5,497 bases of DNA from Candidatus Aenigmatarchaeota archaeon (GCA_030616125.1 JAUWXZ010000042.1:1-5497); one strand, 5' to 3'. Shown: positions 1 through 5,351, counted from the first letter of the stretch. Numbers and translations are program-made. The notes: generated by a model not told the origin, from the sequence alone.

Positions 1-204
1 ATGCCAAGTATAGTAAATATTTTTAGTAAAATTGATAACTTTTTTAAGGAAGTTAAGCTTGAGATTAAAAAAGTGAATTGGCCAACAACAAAAGAAACCA
101 TAAGATATACTTTAATTATTATTGGTGTTTCTATAGTTACAGCAGCGTTTTTAGGTGGAATAGATTTTCTTTTTACAAGAGTTTTAGACAAATTTATACT
201 TTAA
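1..204 (+). CDS. secE: Preprotein translocase subunit SecE
   Basis: SecE is the small clamp subunit of the SecYEG protein-conducting channel in the inner membrane. The 67-residue product has the single-membrane-span bacterial form. An amphipathic N-terminal helix (about residues 8-25) leads into the conserved stretch KKVNWPTTKET (23-33), followed by one hydrophobic span (about 37-58) that contains the family-typical AAFLGGIDF. The ATG is the first base of the window, so an upstream in-frame start cannot be excluded, but the length is normal for the family. The nusG start follows after 4 bases, the usual secE-nusG order. No ribosome binding site can be judged because the upstream sequence is missing. 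Confidence 0.93.
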   Translation: MPSIVNIFSKIDNFFKEVKLEIKKVNWPTTKETIRYTLIIIGVSIVTAAFLGGIDFLFTRVLDKFIL

Positions 205-208
205 AATT

Positions 209-589
209 ATGCCAAAGCAGAAGTTACCACAACAAAGATCTTGGTATGTTCTTCATACTTATTCAGGATATGAAGAATCAGTTGCTAAAAACCTTAAGCA
301 GCGCATAGAGTCTTTGGGCATGGAAGATAAGATTTTTAATGTTATTGTGCCTAAAGAAAAAAAGATAAAGATTAAAGACGGAAAAAGAAAAACAGTTGAA
401 GAAAAGATTTATCCTGGATACGTGTTAGTTGAAATGATTGTTACTGATGATTCTTGGTATGTTGTTAGAAATACACCCAATGTTACTGGGTTTATTGGCG
501 CTGGAACAATACCAATTCCAGTTTCTAAAAAAGAAATAGACAATTTAATGGAAAGAATGGAAGAAAAAGAGCCTCAATACAAGATTTAA
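209..589 (+). CDS. nusG: Transcription factor NusG, NGN domain only (in-frame stop)
   Basis: NusG binds RNA polymerase through its NGN domain and affects pausing; its KOW domain contacts Rho or ribosomal protein S10. This open frame of 126 codons covers a complete NGN domain: SWYVLHTYSGYE at residues 11-22, the conserved YPGYVLVEM at 68-76, and RNTPNVTGFIG at 87-97. It stops at TAA 587-589, right after the interdomain linker. Sequence after the stop continues in the same frame as a normal KOW domain to 754, so the intact gene would be about 181 codons, the usual NusG length. The ATG lies 4 bases after the secE stop, with no Shine-Dalgarno motif. The stop could be a real split gene, a readthrough site, or a base error in the assembly. 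The sequence cannot distinguish these. Confidence 0.9.
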   Translation: MPKQKLPQQRSWYVLHTYSGYEESVAKNLKQRIESLGMEDKIFNVIVPKEKKIKIKDGKRKTVEEKIYPGYVLVEMIVTDDSWYVVRNTPNVTGFIGAGTIPIPVSKKEIDNLMERMEEKEPQYKI

Positions 590-754
590 GTAAAACCTGG
601 TGATTTAGTTAAAATTATAGATGGTCCATTTAAAGATTTTGATGGCAGGGTTTCAGATATTGATGAAGAAAAAGGAAAAGTAAAAGTATTGGTAAATATG
701 TTTGGCAGAGATACTCCAGTAGAATTAGATTCGCTTCAGATTAAAAAATTGTAA
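590..754 (+). pseudogene. nusG: NusG KOW domain, cut off by the in-frame stop
   Basis: These 54 codons plus TAA follow the 587-589 stop in the same frame as nusG. They encode a well-preserved KOW domain: VKPGDLVKI, then DGPFKDFDG, then KVKVLVNMFGRDTPVEL and a short LQIKKL tail. No in-frame ATG, GTG or TTG stands at the beginning. The first in-frame TTG (689-691) and ATG (698-700) fall deep inside the domain and would make no fold. The segment would therefore be translated only by readthrough, or if the stop is a sequence error. No decay is visible beyond that one codon, which points to a very recent mutation, an error or a maintained readthrough. Confidence 0.85.
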
Positions 755-764
755 ACAAAAATGT

Positions 765-1190
765 ATGGCTAAAAAAGTAATTGCTAAAATTAAGGTTCAG
801 ATTCCAGCAGGTAAGGCTACTCCAGCTCCTCCAGTGGGTCCTGCTCTAGCTCAGTATGGCTTAAATATTGCTGATTTTTGCAAGAAGTTTAATGATATGA
901 CTGGTGGTCAGCAAGGTTTTGTTGTGCCAGTTGAAATCACTGTTTTTGAAGATAGAACATATCAGTTTAAGTTAAAAAAACCTCCTGTATCAGAACTTCT
1001 TAAAAAAGCAGCTGGTATTGAAAAAGGTTCTGGCGAGCCAAATAAGGTAAAAGTTGCTAAAATTACCAAAGAGCAATTAAAAAGAATAGCTGAACAAAAA
1101 ATGCCTGATTTTAATACTGATGACATTAAGGCAGCAATGAGAATTGTTGAGGGAACTGCTAAGAACATGGGCATTGAAATTGAAAAATAA
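765..1190 (+). CDS. rplK: Ribosomal protein uL11
   Basis: L11 binds the GTPase-associated region of 23S rRNA, at the base of the ribosomal stalk. The product has the standard length of 141 residues. The N-terminal domain shows GKATPAPPVGPAL (16-28), with the prolines that line the thiostrepton site in other bacteria, then LNIADFCKKFN (33-43). The C-terminal RNA-binding domain has KKPPVSELLKKAAGIEKGSG and ends with DIKAAMRIVEGTAKNMGI. The start is ATG 765. An ATG four bases earlier (761) reads only Met-Tyr-Gly before a stop, so it is not the start. There is no clear Shine-Dalgarno site. The gene follows the nusG remnant by 10 bases; the next gene is a deaminase, not rplA. Confidence 0.97.
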   Translation: MAKKVIAKIKVQIPAGKATPAPPVGPALAQYGLNIADFCKKFNDMTGGQQGFVVPVEITVFEDRTYQFKLKKPPVSELLKKAAGIEKGSGEPNKVKVAKITKEQLKRIAEQKMPDFNTDDIKAAMRIVEGTAKNMGIEIEK

Positions 1191-1196
1191 TTTTTT

Positions 1197-1706
1197 ATGC
1201 AAAAACGACCTCTAAAAGATAAATACTACTTAAGCGTTGCCAGAGAGATTGCAAAAAGATCAACTTGTCTTAGAGTTAGATCTGGGGCTGTCATTGTCAA
1301 AGATAATGCCATTATTGCTACCGGTTATTGTGGTGCTCCAAGAAAGACAAAAGATTGTTTTGAGAGGAATGAATGTTTAAGAGATAGGTTGAACATTCCT
1401 CACGGTTATCGTTATGAGCTTTGTCGAAGCGTTCATAGCGAGCAGAATGCAATAGTAAATGCCGCTAGGTTAGGAACAAATGTCTCTGAGGGGGATATGT
1501 TTCTTTATGGTGAAGGTAAGGAAAGAAATCGGATTGATTTTTTCCCTTGCTTTATTTGTAAAAAAATGATTATTAATGCAGGTTTGAATAGAATAATCTG
1601 TTCTACCAGTGATGGAGAGTACAAAGTTTTTAATGTTCAAGACTGGGTTAGAAATTGGCAGGAAAGAGATATCATAGACGATAAGCACCAGTATGGGGTA
1701 GACTAG
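1197..1706 (+). CDS. Deoxycytidylate (dCMP) deaminase, ComEB-like
   Basis: Members of this cytidine/deoxycytidylate deaminase family are zinc enzymes that convert dCMP to dUMP, the substrate for thymidylate synthesis. The 169-residue protein has the catalytic HSEQN motif (His80 ligand, Glu82 proton shuttle) and the PCFIC motif (zinc ligands Cys118 and Cys121). The N-terminal part, RSTCLRVRSGAVIVKD (21-36) and GYCGAPR (43-49), is typical of dCMP deaminases rather than of CDD or tRNA deaminases. Extra cysteines at 54, 60 and 76 lie where related enzymes carry a second zinc site. The ATG is 6 bases after the rplK stop with no Shine-Dalgarno motif, so it is probably co-transcribed with rplK. A terminator follows. 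The symbol is left blank because comEB, dcd and dctD are used inconsistently. Confidence 0.88.
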   Translation: MQKRPLKDKYYLSVAREIAKRSTCLRVRSGAVIVKDNAIIATGYCGAPRKTKDCFERNECLRDRLNIPHGYRYELCRSVHSEQNAIVNAARLGTNVSEGDMFLYGEGKERNRIDFFPCFICKKMIINAGLNRIICSTSDGEYKVFNVQDWVRNWQERDIIDDKHQYGVD

Positions 1707-1744
1707 AATACTTAATCGTAAAAGATATTCAAAAAATGATAATC

Positions 1745-1767
1745 TCTGTCAATTTGACGGATTTTTT
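1745..1767 (+). terminator. Rho-independent terminator after the deaminase gene
   Basis: A 7-bp stem (1745-1751 with 1755-1761, one G-T wobble) closes a 3-base loop and is followed at once by six T (1762-1767). It ends the secE-nusG-rplK-deaminase run. The right arm overlaps the proposed -35 box of the next promoter. Confidence 0.7.
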
Positions 1768-1781
1768 ATTTGTGTTAAAAA
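1754..1781 (+). promoter_or_regulatory. Probable sigma70-type promoter of the ThyX-like gene
   Basis: TTGACG (1754-1759) matches the -35 consensus in five of six positions. After a 16-base spacer comes TAAAAA (1776-1781), preceded by TG one base upstream, an extended -10 arrangement. The 10-mer TGTGTTAAAA at 1771-1780 matches the tmk promoter element at 3959-3968 with one pyrimidine change. The placement directly after a terminator and about 45 bases before the ATG fits. The -10 box itself is weak. Confidence 0.45.
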
Positions 1782-1811
1782 TATATATTCATTAACAACT
1801 GAAAAAAGGAT

Positions 1812-1816
1812 AGGAG
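1812..1816 (+). promoter_or_regulatory. Shine-Dalgarno site of the ThyX-like gene
   Basis: AGGAG lies 11 bases before ATG 1828, a little far but usable. An ATG at 1817 directly abuts the site and would encode only five residues before the TGA at 1832-1834, so 1828 is the better start. Most other genes in the window lack such a site. Confidence 0.55.
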
Positions 1817-1827
1817 ATGACTAGAAA

Positions 1828-3051
1828 ATGGTGAAAATTGCTTTTTTGAAAGATGAAACTTTCATTCTCATTGCCTTAGCGTTGAAGATTTCTCGAACAC
1901 CGTTTGAAAAAGGAAGTATTGATAAGCTTTACAAGGAGTGCTTGGCAGATAGGCAAGGGTCAAGAGAGTTTGCCAATCGTGTGATGAGCAAGTTCCGGCA
2001 TTTAATTCCTGGTGATTTCTTGGATTATGCTATAACTCTTGAAGACATCTCTCGCTTTGCAGCGATTTATCTGTGGAGAAATGTTTCTGCCCCAAATCAG
2101 ATTTTCGGTGCCGGTTTAGAAACTTCCTTCCGTAGAATAAGTCCTGTTAGTTATACTGGAACACTTGGTAGTTTTGGGAAAATGACCTTTAAGAGTTATG
2201 AAGAAGCTCTCGGGTTGGAGGTTCCAAGGGAAGATGCAAAATACATCTTAGCTGAAGGTGCACTAACAAGGATGATATTTTTTGCCCCCCCTCGCTATTT
2301 ACTAAAGCTGGCTGATATTTTAAAGAGTACTCTCTTGCCAGAACTTAAAGAAATTGGTGAAAAATTTGACTTATTAGTTAAGCAAAAGTTTCATCTTAAG
2401 ATGCACAAAGAAAGAATTCTTTCGAAGTGGAAGTTTTGGACAACAAAGCCAACAAATCAGGGGATAAAACTTAGTGGTCAAGGAACGCTTGAAACTATTT
2501 CCTTAGATATGACAACCAGAGCAAGCTTATCTACACTTGCTGACTTAGTAAGACAAAGGCAAATGCTTTGTAATATAGAGTCCTTGCAAGGAATTACCCG
2601 AAAAAGAACATTTGTCATTCCTTCAAGTTTTCCCGAAGAGACAGGAGAGATTTATAGAGAGTTAGCGAAGAAAGCTATCCAAGAACAGCGGAAGCGAATA
2701 AAGAAAAGAGATCCGAGTTTCGTTTATTTCCTTTTATTGGGCCAAGAAGCTAGAGTTGATATTTATGGAAAAGGCGCAGGTGTCATTGGAATCTCTAACG
2801 CAAGAACTAGTGGTGCTGCTCATTGGGAGATTAGGAATAAAATAGGAATTCCAATTACAAGAGCATTGGCAAAATATGAATTTTTGCTAAACCAAATTGG
2901 TCCGAGATGTTGGTGGCAGAAAAAATGCACAGAACCCAAAGATACCAAAGCAATGTGTAAAGCGTTTGCCCAGGCAAAGGGAAGGTGGAAAGGGACATTG
3001 GAACAATTACTTCAAATACTTGACGAACCTTATGGAACTTTTACTATCTAA
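1828..3051 (+). CDS. Tandem ThyX-like (flavin-dependent thymidylate synthase family) protein
   Basis: ThyX makes dTMP from dUMP using FAD, NADPH and methylene-tetrahydrofolate. This 407-residue protein looks like two fused ThyX-type halves. Half 1 (about 1-190) has the ThyX-like LDYAITLEDISRFAAIYLWRN (about 65-85) and VPREDAKYIL (132-141), which resembles the family PRExAR-LP block. Its RHR signature is eroded to Arg84-Asn-Val. Half 2 (about 205-375) keeps an RxR-x7-S signature at Arg242-Gln243-Arg244 to Ser252 (His replaced by Gln) and a C-terminal NARTSGAAHWEIR (324-336), like the ThyX block before its last helices. It then has GPRC and further cysteines (361, 367, 377). Canonical ThyX has about 220-250 residues and one domain. 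The gene has its own promoter and terminator and sits between dCMP deaminase and tmk, which supports a thymidylate role. Catalytic activity is not certain; a structural or regulatory derivative is possible. Confidence 0.68.
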   Translation: MVKIAFLKDETFILIALALKISRTPFEKGSIDKLYKECLADRQGSREFANRVMSKFRHLIPGDFLDYAITLEDISRFAAIYLWRNVSAPNQIFGAGLETSFRRISPVSYTGTLGSFGKMTFKSYEEALGLEVPREDAKYILAEGALTRMIFFAPPRYLLKLADILKSTLLPELKEIGEKFDLLVKQKFHLKMHKERILSKWKFWTTKPTNQGIKLSGQGTLETISLDMTTRASLSTLADLVRQRQMLCNIESLQGITRKRTFVIPSSFPEETGEIYRELAKKAIQEQRKRIKKRDPSFVYFLLLGQEARVDIYGKGAGVIGISNARTSGAAHWEIRNKIGIPITRALAKYEFLLNQIGPRCWWQKKCTEPKDTKAMCKAFAQAKGRWKGTLEQLLQILDEPYGTFTI

Positions 3052-3087
3052 AGGGCTTTTTTTTAAGACCCTTTTTTTATTTTTTAA
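3050..3087 (+). terminator. Rho-independent terminator after the ThyX-like gene
   Basis: AAAGGG (3050-3055) pairs with CCCTTT (3069-3074). CTT/AAG extend the stem inward past one bulged A, around a loop of T. Seven T (3072-3078) and a second T run follow. The stem begins inside the stop codon of the ThyX-like gene. The opening TAAAGGGCT is repeated in the terminator at 3919. Confidence 0.8.
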
Positions 3088-3089
3088 GA

Positions 3090-3118
3090 TTGACAGATTC
3101 ATTTTATCTTGGTATTTT
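3090..3118 (+). promoter_or_regulatory. Sigma70-type promoter of the NYN-domain gene
   Basis: A perfect TTGACA (3090-3095), a 17-base spacer and TATTTT (3113-3118, four of six consensus positions) lie directly after the preceding terminator. Transcription would start near 3125, leaving a leader of roughly 40 bases before GTG 3163. This is the best-formed promoter in the window. Confidence 0.65.
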
Positions 3119-3149
3119 GAAAGAGGTATCTTTGAAAAAACAAAAAACT

Positions 3150-3154
3150 AGAGG
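3150..3154 (+). promoter_or_regulatory. Shine-Dalgarno site selecting a GTG start
   Basis: AGAGG lies 8 bases before GTG 3163, an ideal spacing. It supports GTG 3163 over the in-frame ATG codons at 3190 and 3196, which would cut into the first strand of the NYN domain. Confidence 0.65.
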
Positions 3155-3162
3155 CGAAAAAC

Positions 3163-3882
3163 GTGATAAGGCCGACAAAATGGACATTGATGGTGATGGA
3201 TAATTCAAACATCTTCAGGGCGGCAAAAAACCTTGGTGTTAAATTAGATTTATTTAAGTTGTTTATGTTCTTTGTGGATCTTGTTGACGAAAGGATAAAA
3301 ATTTTTTTCTGTTATGCTCCAAGAGAATTAATAGAGATAAAAGAAGGCAACAACTATGACTATTTGAGATTTGAAGATTTTATCTCAAATAAGTTGTGGG
3401 TGGAATTAGATAGGCAAAGAGTTTCTTTCAAAGAATTCAAGGCGATTGGGCAAACCGAGGATTCACTGATAATCACTAGAATAAGTCAAGTGTTATTTAG
3501 GGAGCAAGAAGATAAAATTAAGCGACAGGAAAAAATAATTAAACTCCTAAAAAAGAAAAATAAACACTTAGAACAAGCTAAGGGGTTGTTGTGGGAAGAC
3601 AACAAAGAAGCGGACGAATTCAAAGACAAACAAGAAAAAACAGATCTGAAGAGAATAATTATGTTCTCGGGTGATGGTGGTTTCAGTGGCATTCTTCAAC
3701 TAGCTAAAGATCTTGGAAAAGAAATTTGGGTAGTTGCTGGAAAAACAAGTTGTGCCAATTGGTTAGAAGAGCTAACTGACAAAGTCTATTTTCTTGAAGA
3801 TCTAATTGAAGAAAATCCAGATCTAATTCTGAAAGAGGATCAAAGTAACAAAGAACAAAACCTAATTTCAGAAAAACATTAA
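3163..3882 (+). CDS. NYN-domain (PIN-like, LabA/DUF88-type) protein with coiled-coil insert
   Basis: NYN domains are PIN-like folds, often metal-dependent RNases, whose acidic residues cluster in one site. In this 239-residue protein the first strand ends in MDNSNIF (12-18), with Asp13 and Asn16 matching the family DxxN motif. GQTED (96-100) gives Asp100 at the usual middle acidic position. SGDGGF (169-174) is the late motif, followed by LAKDLGKEIWVVAGKTS as the closing Rossmann-like strand. Two things are odd: the usual second Asp of the SGDxDF motif is Gly173, and residues about 112-163 are a highly charged Lys/Glu-rich insert, predicted coiled coil, between the acidic motifs. The C-terminal tail is acidic and probably disordered. 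GTG 3163 is chosen for its Shine-Dalgarno site. The gene stands alone between two terminators. Substrate and partners are unknown. Confidence 0.72.
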   Translation: MIRPTKWTLMVMDNSNIFRAAKNLGVKLDLFKLFMFFVDLVDERIKIFFCYAPRELIEIKEGNNYDYLRFEDFISNKLWVELDRQRVSFKEFKAIGQTEDSLIITRISQVLFREQEDKIKRQEKIIKLLKKKNKHLEQAKGLLWEDNKEADEFKDKQEKTDLKRIIMFSGDGGFSGILQLAKDLGKEIWVVAGKTSCANWLEELTDKVYFLEDLIEENPDLILKEDQSNKEQNLISEKH

Positions 3883-3918
3883 GATTCAGAAGAAAAGAAG
3901 GGATTAACTCCAGGATAA

Positions 3919-3944
3919 TAAAGGGCTAACACCCTATTTTTTTT
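3919..3944 (+). terminator. Probable terminator after the NYN-domain gene
   Basis: AGGG (3922-3925) pairs with CCCT (3932-3935) around a 6-base loop, followed by one A and eight T (3937-3944). The stem is short (4 bp), but the T run and position support it. It shares TAAAGGGCT and ACCCT with the terminator at 3050. Confidence 0.6.
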
Positions 3945-3958
3945 CTTTTCCAACAAGC

Positions 3959-3969
3959 TGTGCTAAAAT
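3959..3969 (+). promoter_or_regulatory. Extended -10 promoter for tmk-deoC-gatB
   Basis: TG (3961-3962), one base, then TAAAAT (3964-3969, five of six consensus positions) form an extended -10 element. No convincing -35 is seen 16-18 bases upstream, where the terminator T run lies, which is common for extended -10 promoters. The -10 box ends 6 bases before ATG 3976, so transcription would start at or next to the start codon and give a leaderless message. Confidence 0.6.
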
Positions 3970-3975
3970 TAAATC

Positions 3976-4689
3976 ATGTTCAAGAATTTTTATTCAGGTA
4001 AATTCATTGTTTTTGAAGGTATTGACGGCTCGGGAAAATCAACTCAAGCTAAATTATTAATCAATCGCCTTAAAAAAGAGAGATATAAAACTGCTTTTAT
4101 AGATTTTCCTCAATATGGTAAAAAATCAGCAGGTTTAGTTGAGGAATATTTAAATGGCAAATATGGAAGTGCAAAAGAGGTTGGTCCTTATCGGGCTTCT
4201 ATATTTTATGCTTGTGATCGTTATGATGCCAGTTTTCAAATCAGGGATTGGTTAAAAAAAGGAAGGATTTTAGTTGCAGACAGATATGTTGGATCAAATA
4301 TAGGTCATCAAGGAGGGAAGATAAGGGATAAGAAACAAAGAAAAAAATTTTTAAAATGGTTGTATCAATTAGAATATGAACTTTTTAATATTCCCAAACC
4401 AGATTTTTCCTTTATTTTAAAAGTTCCGCCTTCAGTATCTCGCGTTTTGTCTGGTAATATCACTGATAAAGAAAAAAAAGCTAAAAAAAAGATTTATTTA
4501 GGTCGGAAAAAAAGAGATATTCATGAAAAAGACCTAATTCATCTTGCTGCTACATCAGGTTCATATTTAGAAGTTGCTAAAGAATTTCCAAAAGATTTTA
4601 AAATTATTGAATGTTTTAAAAGGGGTAAATTATTATCACTCCAAGTAATTCATGAGCAAATTTGGAAAATAATTAGAAAAAAATTATGA
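3976..4689 (+). CDS. tmk: Thymidylate kinase (dTMP kinase)
   Basis: Tmk phosphorylates dTMP to dTDP with ATP, a step needed for all dTTP synthesis. The 237-residue protein has the P-loop GIDGSGKST (15-23), then DFPQYGKKS (43-51). YACDRYDAS (78-86) is the dTMP-contacting helix region, and the DRY-type motif DRYVGSN plus HQGGK spans 102-115. A Lys/Arg-rich stretch near 165-190 is the LID. It is somewhat longer than the E. coli type (about 213 residues), and the FPQYG-S form resembles Tmk versions from archaea and candidate-phylum bacteria. There is no Shine-Dalgarno site. ATG 3976 falls just downstream of an extended -10 box, and the first strand starts at about residue 9, so no other start fits. 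The stop overlaps the deoC start (ATGA, 4686-4689), which suggests coupled translation. Confidence 0.93.
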   Translation: MFKNFYSGKFIVFEGIDGSGKSTQAKLLINRLKKERYKTAFIDFPQYGKKSAGLVEEYLNGKYGSAKEVGPYRASIFYACDRYDASFQIRDWLKKGRILVADRYVGSNIGHQGGKIRDKKQRKKFLKWLYQLEYELFNIPKPDFSFILKVPPSVSRVLSGNITDKEKKAKKKIYLGRKKRDIHEKDLIHLAATSGSYLEVAKEFPKDFKIIECFKRGKLLSLQVIHEQIWKIIRKKL

Positions 4690-5348
4690 ATAAAAAAATT
4701 GCCAAAATCATTGACCACACTAATGTCAATCCTAAAGCAACTAAAAAAGACATTAAAAAGCTTTGCAATGAAGTTAAAAAGTATGGTTTTGGAGGGATTT
4801 GTATTAGACCTGAATGGGTGAGTTTTGTTAAAAGACAAATTAAAGGATTTGATGTTAAAATTGTGGTTTTAGTTGATGAACCAATAGGGGATAGTTCTCA
4901 TAAAAAAAGACTTTCAATTTGTAAAAGAATTAAAAGAGATGGAGGTAATCATATTGATATTGTTAATTCAATTCCTGATGTAAAGCATGGTTTGTGGGAT
5001 AAAGTATTAAAAGATTTAAAACCAATTTGTAAGATTTTGTCAACTAAAGTAATTATTGGTTCAGGCTATTTAACTGATAAGGAAATTATAAAAGCTTGTC
5101 AGATTGCAAAAAAAGCTGGAGCAATTTGTGTTAAAACTGCTACCAGCAAAGATCCATTAGAACACAGAGAATTAAAAGAGAAATTCTATCATCTTAAATT
5201 AATGAAAAAATCAGCTCCTGGCTTATTAGTTAAAGCTTCTGGAAAGATAAAAACACTAGAAGATTTAAAGAGCGCAGTAATAGCTGGAGCTGATATTGTA
5301 GGCACAAGTTCAGGGGTTAAAATAATGAAGGAATTTTTAAAAAAATAA
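4686..5348 (+). CDS. deoC: Deoxyribose-phosphate aldolase
   Basis: DeoC is a class I aldolase that reversibly splits 2-deoxyribose 5-phosphate into glyceraldehyde 3-phosphate and acetaldehyde, a step in deoxynucleoside breakdown. The 220-residue TIM-barrel protein starts with IDHTNVNP (9-16), the family's IDHTxL region. By comparison with E. coli DeoC I assign the catalytic residues as Asp91 in HIDIVN, the Schiff-base lysine Lys150 in VKTAT, and Lys183 in VKASGKIKT, so all three are kept. Variant spots are KVIIGSG (121-127), where many members have an ET/EC pair, and KTAT in place of KTSTG. VDEPIG (63-68) replaces the usual VxFPxG. The ATG overlaps the tmk stop. gatB follows 3 bases later, so tmk-deoC-gatB looks like one operon. 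Confidence 0.88.
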   Translation: MNKKIAKIIDHTNVNPKATKKDIKKLCNEVKKYGFGGICIRPEWVSFVKRQIKGFDVKIVVLVDEPIGDSSHKKRLSICKRIKRDGGNHIDIVNSIPDVKHGLWDKVLKDLKPICKILSTKVIIGSGYLTDKEIIKACQIAKKAGAICVKTATSKDPLEHRELKEKFYHLKLMKKSAPGLLVKASGKIKTLEDLKSAVIAGADIVGTSSGVKIMKEFLKK

Positions 5349-5351
5349 TTT

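Noticed and set aside
78..308. Open frame across the secE/nusG junction
   Set aside because: It overlaps two clear family members in another frame, its protein has no recognisable motif, and it has no start signal.
587..589. Alternative genetic code as explanation for the nusG stop
   Set aside because: TAA ends secE, rplK, the ThyX-like gene, the NYN gene and deoC, and TGA ends tmk; no other gene has internal stops.
962..1174. Reverse-strand open frame inside rplK
   Set aside because: It is a shadow of a certain ribosomal protein gene; the other minus-strand frames at 1470-1688, 3486-3692 and 4650-4838 are rejected for the same reason.
1737..1743. TGATAAT as a possible -10 box before the ThyX-like gene
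   Set aside because: It lies upstream of the terminator hairpin, so a transcript from it would be stopped at once, and no -35 is seen at the right distance.
2897..3151. Open frame overlapping the end of the ThyX-like gene and running through the terminator
   Set aside because: It reads through a terminator and promoter, ends in low-complexity Phe/Lys sequence, and has no ribosome binding site.
3896..3935. Two similar GGG-n-TAAC units in front of the terminator, as a possible small repeat or CRISPR remnant
   Set aside because: Only two short imperfect copies with no regular spacer; the second is simply the terminator stem and loop.
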